Counted from the first letter of the stretch, positions 7,521 through 16,658 are shown. The stretch: 64,000 nucleotides of DNA from Phytohabitans kaempferiae (GCF_042433955.1 NZ_JBHLUH010000068.1:1-64000), one strand, 5' to 3'. Numbers and translations are program-made. Notes: generated from the sequence alone by a model not told the origin.

Positions 7521-8993
7521 ATGTCGCACGGCGGAGAGCTCTTTGGTCTGGGTGATGGTGTATCGACGGAGCCGACTTTCGAATCGGCGATGCGCGGCTA
7601 TGACAAACGCCAGGTAGACCGCTATGTCGCTCGCGCCGAGGGAGAGATAGCCTCCCTCGCGACCGAGCGTGAGCAGTTGTACGCGCAAATCCAGAGCCTC
7701 GCCGGCCAGGTGGAGCAGTTGCAGGCCGAAGTGGTCAATGTCCGGCGCCAAGCGGCCACGATGGACAAGATCTCCTTCCGGCATCTCGGTCCGCGCGTGG
7801 AGCACATCCTCGCGCTCGCCGAGGAGCAGGCCGACGCGATCCGAGGCAACGCCGCGCAGGAGCTGGCCGAGCAGCGGGCCGAGGCGGAGCGGGCACTGGT
7901 CGAGGCGCGGGCACGCGCGGCCGACGCGGTGCGCGACTTCGAGATCGCGCTGGCGGCCCGCCGCTCCGATGAGGAGAAGGCGACCGCCGAGCGCCGGTCG
8001 GCGGCGGACGCGGCGGTGGCCCGGGCGCAGGAGCAGGCCGAGGCGATCCTCGCCAGCGCGCGGGAGCAGGCCACCAAGATGCGCACCGAGGCGGAGACCT
8101 CGCTGGACCAGGCCCGGCAGGAGGCGCAGCGGCTAAGCGTGGAGGCAAAGCAGCACGCGGAGCGGGCCCGGGCGGAGACCGAGTCCTACATCCAGTCCAC
8201 GCGGAGCAACGCGCAGCACGAGCTGACCCAGTGGCGGGCGAGCGTCGAGCAGGAGATCAACCAGCGCCAGACCGCCGCCGACAAGGAGTTCGCGCAGCGG
8301 CGCGCGGCCGCCGAGCAGGAGTTCGCGCAGTGGCGGGCCGCCGCCGAGCAGCAGGTCGCCGCGCGGGGCGCCGAGGCCGAGCGATACGTGGCCGAGCTGC
8401 GGCGCCAGGCGGAGGAGCAGGCCGCTTCGGTGCGGCACGAGGCCGAGGAGTACGCCGCGGCGGTACGCCGGAAGACCGAGGAGCAGGCGGCGACCGCCCA
8501 GGGGCACCTCGCCAGTACCCAGCGGCACCTCGCCTCGACGCAGAAGGAGACGGCCGCCGCGGGGCAGCTCCTCGCCGACGTACAGCAGCAGGTCGCGCAG
8601 GCGCAGGAGGCGCTCGCCGAGGTCAAGCAGCAGACGGTGGCGAGCCGGCAGGAGGCCGACCAGTTCCGGCGCGCCCTCACCGAGGTGCAGAGCCAGCTCG
8701 CGACCGAGCGGCAGCGGCTCAACGAGGCACAGCGCACGGCCGAGGAGGCCGAGCGGAAGGTGGTCGAGGCCAAGGCGACCGTGAAGCGCGCCAGCGAGGC
8801 CGCCGCGGAGGCGGTGGAGTCGCCCGAGGCGACGCAGGTGGTCGACACCGGGTCGGCGGTGACCCAGGTCGTGAAGACCCCAGCCGCCGAGAATGGCGAC
8901 GGCAAGCCATCTGGCAGACCGGCGAAGGCTGAGCCGACGCCGGAGGTCGAGGAGGCCGCCGAGCGCGCGGAGACGCCCCAGAAGGTGGGCTGA
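7521..8993 (+). CDS. DivIVA-domain/FilP-like coiled-coil protein (second of a pair)
   Basis: About 490 residues. The DivIVA-type head is ESAMRGYDKRQVDRYVARAE (about 17-36). A long coiled coil follows, with an 11-residue periodicity clearest in the middle (RAAAEQEFAQW, RAAAEQQVAAR, RHEAEEYAAAV and so on, at least eight units). The C-terminal tail, rich in Ala, Glu and Pro, looks unstructured. Start ATG 7521 is preceded by AGGA at 8-nt spacing; ATG 7512 is possible. Like its neighbour it probably acts in hyphal-tip or filament scaffolding. Head and repeat architecture suggest an old duplication. The position next to a glycan locus fits a polar cell-envelope role, which is inference. Confidence 0.8.
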   Translation: MSHGGELFGLGDGVSTEPTFESAMRGYDKRQVDRYVARAEGEIASLATEREQLYAQIQSLAGQVEQLQAEVVNVRRQAATMDKISFRHLGPRVEHILALAEEQADAIRGNAAQELAEQRAEAERALVEARARAADAVRDFEIALAARRSDEEKATAERRSAADAAVARAQEQAEAILASAREQATKMRTEAETSLDQARQEAQRLSVEAKQHAERARAETESYIQSTRSNAQHELTQWRASVEQEINQRQTAADKEFAQRRAAAEQEFAQWRAAAEQQVAARGAEAERYVAELRRQAEEQAASVRHEAEEYAAAVRRKTEEQAATAQGHLASTQRHLASTQKETAAAGQLLADVQQQVAQAQEALAEVKQQTVASRQEADQFRRALTEVQSQLATERQRLNEAQRTAEEAERKVVEAKATVKRASEAAAEAVESPEATQVVDTGSAVTQVVKTPAAENGDGKPSGRPAKAEPTPEVEEAAERAETPQKVG

Positions 8994-9075
8994 CCCCCTG
9001 GTCGTCGATCCGGCACGCGCACCGCGCCGGCCACTTCGCCGCCCCGCCGCGCGGCCGTGACGCGCGGAGGGGCCA

Positions 9076-10263
9076 GTGGCAGCTGAGGGATCCAGCGACG
9101 AACCCGCCGAGGGGCGCCCGGCCGAGCCCGAGCCGGAGCGCCCCGCACGCCCCGACGACCACCGGGCGGACGACCGCACGGTCACGCCGGCGGATGCTCC
9201 CGTACCGCCGCCGACCGGAAAGTTCGGCCCGCCGGGCCAGCCGCTTCGGCGCAACGCGTTCCTCACCGGGTTCGTCGGCGGGCTGGGCGTACTGCTCGCC
9301 TACGCGGCCTACCTCGCGGTCCGCAACGCCGCGGGCATCCTCCTCCTGGTCTTCATCGCGCTCTTCCTCGCCATCGGCCTCAACCCGGCGGTCGTGCGGC
9401 TGCGCCGGTGGGGCTTCCCCCGAGCCGCCGCGGTCGCCACGGTCACGCTCGGCATCCTGCTGCTGCTCTGCGGCGGGCTCTTCGCGGTCGTACCTCCGGT
9501 AATCACCGAGACCGCCCAGGTGATCGAGAACCTTCCGGGGTACATCGACCAGCTCAACAACAATCCGACGATCCGCAACCTCAACCAGCGGTACGACATC
9601 ATCGGGCGCGCATCGTCCGCGGTCACCGCGGCGAACATCTCCCACGCGCTCGGCGGCGTGCTCGGTGGCGCGTCGCTGGTCTTCGGCACGGTGTTCCGGG
9701 TGCTGACCGTGCTGGTGCTGACGATCTACTTCATGGCCGCCTTCGACCGGCTCAAGGAGGCCGCCTACCAGATCGTCCCCGCCTCCCGGCGGCAGCGCGT
9801 ACGGCTGATCACCGACGAGATCCTGACCAAGGTCGGCGCGTACATCGTCGGCGCGCTCGCCATCGCGCTCCTGGCCGGCACCAGCACGTTCATCTTCCTG
9901 ATCATCGTGGGCGTCTCGTACCCGCTCGCGCTGGCGGTGGTGGTCGCGATCTTCGACCTGATCCCGCAGATCGGTGCGACGCTGGGCGCGGTCGTGGTGA
10001 GCCTGGTCGGCTTCGCCCACTCGCTGACCGCCGGCGTCGCCTGCGTGGTGTTCTTCATCGTCTACCAGCAGATCGAAAACTATCTGATCTATCCGAAGGT
10101 GATGCGTCGGTCGGTCCAGGTCAGCGACGTCGCCGCGATCGTGGCGGCCCTGCTCGGCGCCGCCATCTTCGGCGTCATCGGCACGCTCGTCGCGATCCCG
10201 ACGGTCGCCGCGCTCCAGCTGATCCTCCGCGAGATCGTGGTACCTCGACAGCAGGAACGCTGA
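9076..10263 (+). CDS. AI-2E family transporter (PerM/DUF20)
   Basis: A 395-residue polytopic membrane protein. A Pro/Asp-rich cytoplasmic N-terminus of about 60 residues precedes about seven to eight hydrophobic segments. Family features are PAVVRLRRWG after the second segment, a large soluble loop (about 150-210: ENLPGYIDQLNNNP), the conserved DLIPQIGATLG and the C-terminal QQIENYLIYPKVM. The family includes exporters such as TqsA/YdiK and sodium antiporters; substrate cannot be told. GTG at 9076 has GGAGG at 5-nt spacing. It follows the second coiled-coil gene by 82 bp and may be co-transcribed. Confidence 0.9.
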   Translation: MAAEGSSDEPAEGRPAEPEPERPARPDDHRADDRTVTPADAPVPPPTGKFGPPGQPLRRNAFLTGFVGGLGVLLAYAAYLAVRNAAGILLLVFIALFLAIGLNPAVVRLRRWGFPRAAAVATVTLGILLLLCGGLFAVVPPVITETAQVIENLPGYIDQLNNNPTIRNLNQRYDIIGRASSAVTAANISHALGGVLGGASLVFGTVFRVLTVLVLTIYFMAAFDRLKEAAYQIVPASRRQRVRLITDEILTKVGAYIVGALAIALLAGTSTFIFLIIVGVSYPLALAVVVAIFDLIPQIGATLGAVVVSLVGFAHSLTAGVACVVFFIVYQQIENYLIYPKVMRRSVQVSDVAAIVAALLGAAIFGVIGTLVAIPTVAALQLILREIVVPRQQER

Positions 10264-10305
10264 CCGCACGCACAAGCGCACTGGCTGTGCATCCGCCCTG
10301 GCCTG

Positions 10306-10460
10306 ACCTGTTTGGGTAACGCGAGACCCCCAAAGGTTGAGCTGCCGAGTCTATTTGGTGACAAATCATGGACAGCGAAGGCCCGTTTGGGCGAAAGTCG
10401 CAGGTCTGGACTCAGCCACGGATGAGTATGCTCTGCGACTAAGCAATTTCACGGGGCCTG
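10306..10460 (+). ncRNA. Candidate structured leader RNA upstream of the large secreted protein
   Basis: Several stems are visible in the 5' region. ACC-TTTGGG (10306-10316) pairs with CCCAAAGGT (10329-10337). ATTTG/CAAAT (10353-10357, 10362-10366) closes a GTGA GNRA-type loop. A nested set follows: AGGCCC (10379-10384) with GGGCCT (10454-10459), AGTCGCAG (10396-10403) with CTGCGACT (10433-10440), and ACTCA (10410-10414) with TGAGT (10423-10427). GCCC at 10381-10384 can instead pair locally with GGGC at 10389-10392, so two exclusive folds exist, as in a riboswitch. It matches no riboswitch consensus I can recall. The start codon lies 36 bases downstream. Confidence 0.5.
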
Positions 10461-10495
10461 ACTCACCCACGTCCCTGCCCTCGGAGAGCCCATAG

Positions 10496-13400
10496 ATGCG
10501 TAAAGATGTATTGAGCCTCGCAGCCGCAATCACGGTGAGTGTCGCCGCGATTGCACTAGTGCCTGCGTCCTCCGCCTCAGCCGCGACGGGCACCATCGGA
10601 AATACTGCTGTCGGTAGTCAGGTCGACACCGACAACACCAACTACCTAAGCGGTTCGCGGTTCACCATGGGCAGCGCGGACGGCGCCGTGACCAGCATGA
10701 GCGTCTACGTCGACCAGATCAGCTCCGCGCCAAACAACCAATTCGAAGTCGGCATCTACACCGACTCGGCAAACAAGCCCGGCACGCTTGTCGCGAAAAG
10801 CGTCACCGGCACGCTGACGGCGAACTCGTGGAACACCGTCGCTATCACCGCCGACCTGACCGCCAATGATTCCTATTGGCTCATGTACAACACGAACGGT
10901 GCGGCCGGCAACCGCAACAATATGCGGTACGGCGGTGGGGGCACGAGCACATTCAGTTCTTCCAGCACTCCTTTCGGCACCTGGCCGACCACATTCGCCT
11001 CCGCGACTAACGGTGGCGCGAACTTCTCGATCTACGCCACGTTCACGACGGACGACCCGCCGCCGCCCCCGCCGTTGTCCAACTCTGGGCCGGGCGGTCC
11101 GGTGCTCGTGATCGGTAGTTCCGCCAACCTGTTCACGACCTATTACACCGAGATCCTCAAGGCCGAGGGCATCAACTACTACCGGCTGATGGACATCGCC
11201 AACGTCTCCGCGAGCACGCTCACGAGCTACGACGTGGTGATCCTCGGCGAGATGCCACTGACCGACCCGCAGGTCTCGATGCTCAGCACCTGGGTCGACG
11301 GCGGCGGCAACCTGATCGCGATGCGGCCGGACAAGAAGCTCGCCCCGCTGCTGGGCCTCACGGCCGGCACCGACACGCTCGCCGAGGCGTACCTGCAGAT
11401 CGGTAACAGCGGCCCGGGCGCCGGCATCGTGAACAGCCCGATGCAGTACCACGGCACCGCTGACCGCTACACCCTCAACGGCGCAAGCGCGGTCGCGACC
11501 CTCTACAGCAACCCCACGACAGCCACGTCGAACCCCGCGGTGAGCCTGCGGTCGGTGGGTTCGCAGGGCGGCCAGGCGGCCGCGTTCACCTTCGATCTGG
11601 CCCGCTCGATCGTGCTGACCCGGCAGGGCAACGTCGCCTGGTCCGGTGAGGAGCGTGACGGCGTCGACGGCTACCAGGCGCACGAGATGTTCATCGGCGG
11701 ACCCAGCGGCGTGCCCGACTGGAACACCGTCGAGCAGCGCCTCATCCCGATCGCCGACGAGCAGCAGCGACTTCTCGCCAACATGATTCTCCAGATGAAC
11801 GCGGACAATAAGCCGCTGCCGCGATTCTGGTACTTCCCGCGCGACGAGAAGGCCGTCATCATCATGACCGGCGACGATCACGCCGCCAATGGTGCGACCG
11901 CGGCCCGGTTCGAGCAGTACCTGGCATACAGCCCGGCCAACTGCGACGTCGACGAGTGGGAGTGCATCCGCTCCAGTTCCTATGTCTACACCGACACGCC
12001 ACTCACCAACGCGCAGGCGGTTTCGTACCACAACCAGGGTTTCGAAGTCGGCCTGCACCCCAACACGAACTGCCGGCCGTGGGGCAGCCCGTCCGCATTG
12101 GACACCATCTATGAGAACCAGCTCGCGACGTGGAAGGCGAAGTACTCAGGTATTCCCGACCCGGACAGCTCCCGGACGCACTGCGTCGAGTGGGACGACT
12201 GGGCCACGAACGCGAAGACGAAGCTCGCGCACGGCATTCGGCTCGACACCGACTACTACTACTACCCGACCACCTGGGTGCAGGACCGGCCCGGCTACTT
12301 CAACGGCACCGCGCAGATCATGCGCTTCGCCGACCTGGACGGGAAGCTGATCGACGTCTGGCAGGCCACCACGCAGATGACCGACGAGTCCGGGCAGTCG
12401 TACCCGTACACGGTCAACACTCTGCTGGACAAGGCGCTCGGCCCGGACGGCTTCTACTCGGCGCTCACCGCCAACATGCACACCGACTCGGCCACCTCGC
12501 CGGAATCGAACGCGGTGGTCCAGGCCGCTCTGGCGCGTGGCGTGCCGGTGGTCTCCGGCCGGCAGATGCTGACCTGGCTCGACGACCGGGACTCCTCCGC
12601 GTTCCAGTCGTTCAACTGGAACGGCAGCGCGCTCAGCTTCACCGTCACCGGTGGCGCCAACGGGCTGCGCGGCATGATCCCGCTGACCTCGACGGCGGGC
12701 ACGCTGACCAGCATCACCCGCGGCGGCAGCCCGGTCTCGTTCACCACGCAGACCATCAAGGGCATCCAGTACGCCTTCTTCACCGCCACGCCGGGCAGCT
12801 ACGTCGGCACGTACACCACCGGTGACAGCGCTCGGCCGACCGTGATCTCCACCACGCCGACCGACGGCGCCACGGGAGCCTCCGCGAGTGACCCGATCAC
12901 CGTCCGGTTCAGCGAACCGATGGCGGCGGGCACCATCAACACCACCAATGTGGAGTTGCGTACCAGCGGAGGCGCGCTGGTGGGTCGCACGGTGACCTAC
13001 GACGCCGGCACCGAATCGGCGGTCATCACGCCGAGCGCGGCCCTGACCGCCGGCACCGGCTACACCGTCACGGTCAAGGGCAACCCGGGGGTGACCGACG
13101 TCGCCGGCAACTCGTTGCTGTCCGACCACTCCTTCTCGTTCACGACCGCCGGTGCCAGCTCCAGCCTGCTCGGCTTCGACCAGATCGGGGCGCAGGTCGA
13201 CTCCGGCTCGCAGAACCACATGAACGGGTCGCGCTTCACCACCGGGTCGGCGCCGCAGACCGTCAACACCATGGCGGTCTACATGACGAGCGTCCAGGCG
13301 TCGGCCAACCAGTTCCAGCTGGCCATCTACACCGACAACAACGGCCGCCCGGATGCGCTGGTCGCCTCAAGCACCTCGGGGACGCTGGTCGCCAACTCCT

Positions 13401-14404
13401 GGAACACCAGGCCGGTCAGCGCCACGCTCGCCGCCAACACGCCGTACTGGCTCATGTACAACACCAACGGCGACAACAACATGAGCTACGACGTCAGTAG
13501 CAACGGCTCGGGCATCTGGTCGAGTTCGACGCAGACGTTCGGCTCGTGGCCGAGCAACTACGGCAACTCGACGCAGTCGATCGCGAAGTACTCCATCTAC
13601 GCCTTCGACGCCTCCGGCGTGGACCTGCCGCCCACGGTGCAGTCCAGCACACCGGCGCACGGCTCGACCACGGCTTCGACGACCGGTCCCATCACGGTGA
13701 CCTTCAGCGAGCCGATGGCGGCGGCGACCATCAACACCACCAACGTCGAGCTGCGTACCAGCGGCGACACGCTGGTCAACCGCACGGTGACGTACGACGC
13801 CGGCACGAGTTCCGCGGTGATCACGCCGAGCGCGGCGCTCAGCGCGGGCGCGACCTACACGGTGATCGTGAAGGGCAACCCCGGGGTCACCGACACGGCC
13901 GGCAACACGATGGCCGCCAACCACACCTTCAGTTTCACCACCGACAACCCCAGCGGGCCGCTCCTGGGCCACAACCAGATCGGCGTGCAGGTCGACTCGG
14001 GATCCCAGAACCACATGAACGGGTCCAAGTTCGTCACGGGCTCCACCCCGATGCCGATCACCTCGATGTCGGTGTACATGACGAGCGTCCAGGCGTCGGC
14101 CAACCAGTTCCAACTGGCGATCTACACCGACAACAACGGCTCACCCGATACCCTGGTCGCCTCCAGCGCCTCGGGCACGCTGACGCCGAACTCCTGGAAC
14201 AGCCGGCCCGTGACCACCACGCTGGCGGCCAACACGGCCTACTGGCTGATGTACAACACCAATGGCGACAACAACATGAGCTACGACACCGGTACGACCG
14301 GGCAGGGCGCCTGGTCGTCGGCGCACGTACAGTTCGGCGCCTGGCCGAACACGTACGGCAATTCCAATAAAACAACCGCGAAGTTCTCCATCTACGCAAG
14401 CTGA
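10496..14404 (+). CDS. Large secreted modular protein: polysaccharide-deacetylase-like core, SbsA Ig-like and beta-sandwich repeats
   Basis: 1302 residues with a signal peptide (about 1-31, cut near ASAAT). Order of parts: a beta-sandwich module (about 33-186), a Pro-rich linker, a domain starting VLVIGSSANLFTTYYTEIL (about 202-330), then a deacetylase-fold region (about 440-730) with TGDDH near 458 (metal Asp pair), GLHPNTN near 520 and NMHTD near 660. Next come two SbsA/Big_5-type Ig-like domains (about 780-883, 1045-1145), each followed by another beta-sandwich module (about 890-1040, 1155-1302). The beta-sandwich carries VDSGSQNHMNGSRF and YWLMYNTNG signatures and may bind sugar. It is probably an exported enzyme acting on the local glycan; substrate unknown. 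It lies between a structured leader and a strong terminator, so it is its own unit. Confidence 0.75.
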   Translation: MRKDVLSLAAAITVSVAAIALVPASSASAATGTIGNTAVGSQVDTDNTNYLSGSRFTMGSADGAVTSMSVYVDQISSAPNNQFEVGIYTDSANKPGTLVAKSVTGTLTANSWNTVAITADLTANDSYWLMYNTNGAAGNRNNMRYGGGGTSTFSSSSTPFGTWPTTFASATNGGANFSIYATFTTDDPPPPPPLSNSGPGGPVLVIGSSANLFTTYYTEILKAEGINYYRLMDIANVSASTLTSYDVVILGEMPLTDPQVSMLSTWVDGGGNLIAMRPDKKLAPLLGLTAGTDTLAEAYLQIGNSGPGAGIVNSPMQYHGTADRYTLNGASAVATLYSNPTTATSNPAVSLRSVGSQGGQAAAFTFDLARSIVLTRQGNVAWSGEERDGVDGYQAHEMFIGGPSGVPDWNTVEQRLIPIADEQQRLLANMILQMNADNKPLPRFWYFPRDEKAVIIMTGDDHAANGATAARFEQYLAYSPANCDVDEWECIRSSSYVYTDTPLTNAQAVSYHNQGFEVGLHPNTNCRPWGSPSALDTIYENQLATWKAKYSGIPDPDSSRTHCVEWDDWATNAKTKLAHGIRLDTDYYYYPTTWVQDRPGYFNGTAQIMRFADLDGKLIDVWQATTQMTDESGQSYPYTVNTLLDKALGPDGFYSALTANMHTDSATSPESNAVVQAALARGVPVVSGRQMLTWLDDRDSSAFQSFNWNGSALSFTVTGGANGLRGMIPLTSTAGTLTSITRGGSPVSFTTQTIKGIQYAFFTATPGSYVGTYTTGDSARPTVISTTPTDGATGASASDPITVRFSEPMAAGTINTTNVELRTSGGALVGRTVTYDAGTESAVITPSAALTAGTGYTVTVKGNPGVTDVAGNSLLSDHSFSFTTAGASSSLLGFDQIGAQVDSGSQNHMNGSRFTTGSAPQTVNTMAVYMTSVQASANQFQLAIYTDNNGRPDALVASSTSGTLVANSWNTRPVSATLAANTPYWLMYNTNGDNNMSYDVSSNGSGIWSSSTQTFGSWPSNYGNSTQSIAKYSIYAFDASGVDLPPTVQSSTPAHGSTTASTTGPITVTFSEPMAAATINTTNVELRTSGDTLVNRTVTYDAGTSSAVITPSAALSAGATYTVIVKGNPGVTDTAGNTMAANHTFSFTTDNPSGPLLGHNQIGVQVDSGSQNHMNGSKFVTGSTPMPITSMSVYMTSVQASANQFQLAIYTDNNGSPDTLVASSASGTLTPNSWNSRPVTTTLAANTAYWLMYNTNGDNNMSYDTGTTGQGAWSSAHVQFGAWPNTYGNSNKTTAKFSIYAS
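12838..14404 (+). repeat. Recent intragenic tandem duplication (Ig-like + beta-sandwich unit)
   Basis: The stretch 12838-13616 and the stretch 13628-14404 code for the same two-domain unit and stay very similar at DNA level. For example, the sequences around 13285-13345 and 14080-14140 (MTSVQASANQFQLAIYTDNNG) differ by only a few mostly synonymous bases. This implies recent duplication or ongoing gene conversion. Confidence 0.85.
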
Positions 14405-14415
14405 CCGAAACGACG

Positions 14416-14459
14416 GTGGGCCGGCTGGTCAGGAGACCGGCCGGCCCACGGTCTTTCTT
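14416..14459 (+). terminator. Strong intrinsic terminator
   Basis: GTGGGCCGGCTGGTC (14416-14430) pairs with GACCGGCCGGCCCAC (14435-14449), with one G-U wobble and an AGGA loop. A U-rich tract (TCTTTCTT) follows. It ends the large secreted-protein gene. Confidence 0.92.
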
Positions 14460-14533
14460 GACTTGGTCGGTGACGGGCTGCGACGCTGCGGCAGTTGTCG
14501 GCGCTGATCAGGAGACTGGTGAGGAGCGCGAAG

Positions 14534-15568
14534 GTGCGGATCACAGTCGCCGCTGCGGGCATGCTCGCAGTTGCCCTCGTCGCCGGCTCGGCCGCCTGTG
14601 GCGGATCCGGCGAGCCGGACACGACCGCTGAGCCCTCCGTCACGGCGCAGTCGGGCCCGCCGGAGACAGCCGCCGCTGCCTCGCCGTCGCCGTCGCCCCC
14701 ACCGACGGGTACCGCCCGGATGGGGCGCGCACCGGCCAGCCCGACCCCCTCGAAGTCCTCCTCCGCGCCACCGTCGCGGCCGACCGGTAAGCCCGGCCCC
14801 GACAACACCGGTGTCCCCGCGGGCACGAAGCTGAAGGTGGTGACCGGCGACCAGACGTACAGCAAGAGCAACCAGGTGCTGAGCGGGCTCGACATCCGCG
14901 GCTACGTCCGGATCACCGGCAAGAACGTGACGCTGCGCAACTCGATCGTGCGGGGCGGCGCCGAGCGCTGCAACGCCTCCGCCGTCATCTCCGTCGAGGG
15001 CAGCGCCCGCATCGAGTACACCGAGATCCGGCCCAGCAATCCCAGCCCGTGCCTCGACGGCGTGCGCGGCAGCAACATCACCATGGTCGCGGTCGACATC
15101 CACGGCGTGGTCGACGGTGTCAAGGCCGGTGACAACGTGCTCATCGAGCACTCGTACATCCACGACCTCAGCTGGTTCGCCAGCGACCCCAACCAGGGCG
15201 GCGGGTCGACCCACAACGACGCGGTCCAGTCGTTCGGCGACCGCAACATCACGCTGCGCCACAACACACTGCTGGCCGGCCGCGACGGAAACGCCGCCTG
15301 GCAGGTCACTCAGGACGACGGCGGCACGGCCACCAACCTGCGCGTGGAGAACAACTGGCTCGACGGCGGTGGCTGCACTCTGAACTTCGCGCACAAGGGC
15401 GGCCCCACGCCGATGACCGGCATCCACGTGGTCAACAACCGCTTCGGGCGCGGGTCGAGCCACAACTGCCCGATCCTGATCAGTACGCAGACCCGGCTCA
15501 GCACCAACTCCGGCAATGTCTGGATGGACACCGGCGAGCCGATCCCCCGCCCGCAGCAGCACGACTGA
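14534..15568 (+). CDS. Beta-helix lipoprotein (paralogue B)
   Basis: About 344 residues. GTG at 14534 follows GAGGAG at 7-nt spacing, which decides the start. An N-terminal hydrophobic segment ends in AGSAAC at about residue 22, a plausible though non-canonical lipobox. A Ser/Pro/Thr-rich linker of about 65 residues follows, then NTGVPAGTKL opens a right-handed beta-helix with rungs such as NVTLRNSIVRGG, NVLIEHSYIHDL and NITLRHNTLL. Cysteines (ERCN, SPCLDG, GGCTLN, HNCPIL) could form disulfides outside the cell. No enzyme motif is recognised. It is convergent with paralogue C. Confidence 0.78.
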   Translation: MRITVAAAGMLAVALVAGSAACGGSGEPDTTAEPSVTAQSGPPETAAAASPSPSPPPTGTARMGRAPASPTPSKSSSAPPSRPTGKPGPDNTGVPAGTKLKVVTGDQTYSKSNQVLSGLDIRGYVRITGKNVTLRNSIVRGGAERCNASAVISVEGSARIEYTEIRPSNPSPCLDGVRGSNITMVAVDIHGVVDGVKAGDNVLIEHSYIHDLSWFASDPNQGGGSTHNDAVQSFGDRNITLRHNTLLAGRDGNAAWQVTQDDGGTATNLRVENNWLDGGGCTLNFAHKGGPTPMTGIHVVNNRFGRGSSHNCPILISTQTRLSTNSGNVWMDTGEPIPRPQQHD

Positions 15569-15605
15569 CGCGGCTCCTGGCGGGGCCCCGGCCCGGCCGG
15601 GTCGA

Positions 15606-16658
15606 TCACAGCGCCGGCGGCACCGGGCTCCCGTCGTCCCACGTGTTGTCGCGCCACACGTTGCCCGGTTTGGACGAGTCGAACGACGTGATCGGCCCGT
15701 ACGTGCCGCACTTGCCGTTCTTTCCACGCTGGAAGACGTTGTTGGTGAAGACGATGCCCTGCACCTGCGTGCCGTACGCCTTCTTGGGGTCGAGCCCGCC
15801 GTACGCGCAGTACGGAGTGTGCTCGGAGGCCACGAAGAGGTTGCGGTCGAAGGTGTAGTTGGAGTTTGCCGCGAAGTCTCCGAAGATGGCGGCGTTCGCA
15901 CTGCATCCACCGCCGTTGGAGTTGCCCGGATGGTCGCAGGCGAGCGTGTTGTGGATGAGCTTGATGTTGCTGCCGCCGTTGGACAGGAACGCGTCCAGAT
16001 GCCAGTCGACGCCGTCCGGCATGTACTGGGCGTGCAGCCACGAGTCTTCGATGTGGCAGTTGCGGCGGCAGTTCACGTTGGTCTGCCCGCCGCGGATCTC
16101 GCTCCGCAGCACCGTGATGTTCTGGTACGCGACCGTGTGCGTCTGGCCCCGCCCGCCGTCGATCTCGCTGTCTTCGACGCGCACCGAGCCGTTGCCCTCG
16201 GACACGATCTGGCCCGAGATCCGGCTCCTTTTGATCACGACGTCGGCCGCCTTGATGTGGATGTCGCAGTTGACGGTCTTGGCGTCGATGACCGTCTTGG
16301 CCTTCGTGATCGTGCAGGACCCTCGGTAGGCCGAAAGCGCCACACCGGCGGGCACACCGGTGTTGCTCGCGTTGGGAAACCCGCCCTTGGCCGGCGGCGC
16401 GGCCTTGCTGGCACTGGGGCTGGCCGACGGGCTCGGGCTGGCGCCGAGGCGACCGACCCCGGTCGGGGTCGGGCTCGGCGACGCGGACGGCGTGGCCGAG
16501 CCGGTGGGCGCGGCGGCGGTCGGCTCGAGCGTCGCGACGCTCACCGGATCCGGGTCGCTGGGACCGAACCCGGAGACCCCGAGCAGGATCATCACCACGG
16601 CGGCGGCGACGCCTGGAACGGCGACCAGACCGACCGCCAACCGCTTTCGGCCCGACAC
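15606..16658 (-). CDS. Secreted beta-helix protein (paralogue C), coupled to the ACP gene
   Basis: 350 residues. An N-terminal membrane/signal segment (about 5-30) precedes a long Thr/Ser/Pro/Ala linker with SPSPTPTG repeats, and NTGVPAGVAL (about 99-108) opens a beta-helix rich in cysteine (NCRRNCH, GGGCSAN, KCGTYG). The GTG start at 16658 is separated from the ACP stop by two bases (TGA-TC-GTG) and has no own ribosome site, so translation is coupled. It is the last gene of the minus-strand operon running from 21232. Being an exported glycan-type protein in an acyl-carrier operon suggests it acts on the decorated polymer outside; this is inference. Confidence 0.78.
   Translation of the reverse strand: MSGRKRLAVGLVAVPGVAAAVVMILLGVSGFGPSDPDPVSVATLEPTAAAPTGSATPSASPSPTPTGVGRLGASPSPSASPSASKAAPPAKGGFPNASNTGVPAGVALSAYRGSCTITKAKTVIDAKTVNCDIHIKAADVVIKRSRISGQIVSEGNGSVRVEDSEIDGGRGQTHTVAYQNITVLRSEIRGGQTNVNCRRNCHIEDSWLHAQYMPDGVDWHLDAFLSNGGSNIKLIHNTLACDHPGNSNGGGCSANAAIFGDFAANSNYTFDRNLFVASEHTPYCAYGGLDPKKAYGTQVQGIVFTNNVFQRGKNGKCGTYGPITSFDSSKPGNVWRDNTWDDGSPVPPAL

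Noticed and set aside
10306..10460. Assignment of the leader to the c-di-AMP (ydaO), c-di-GMP or cobalamin riboswitch
   Set aside because: The conserved core strings of these classes are not present; only the stems are evident.
15569..15605. GC-rich palindromic stretch between beta-helix B and C as terminator
   Set aside because: The overlapping GGCC/CCGG repeats give no clear single stem, so I did not call it.
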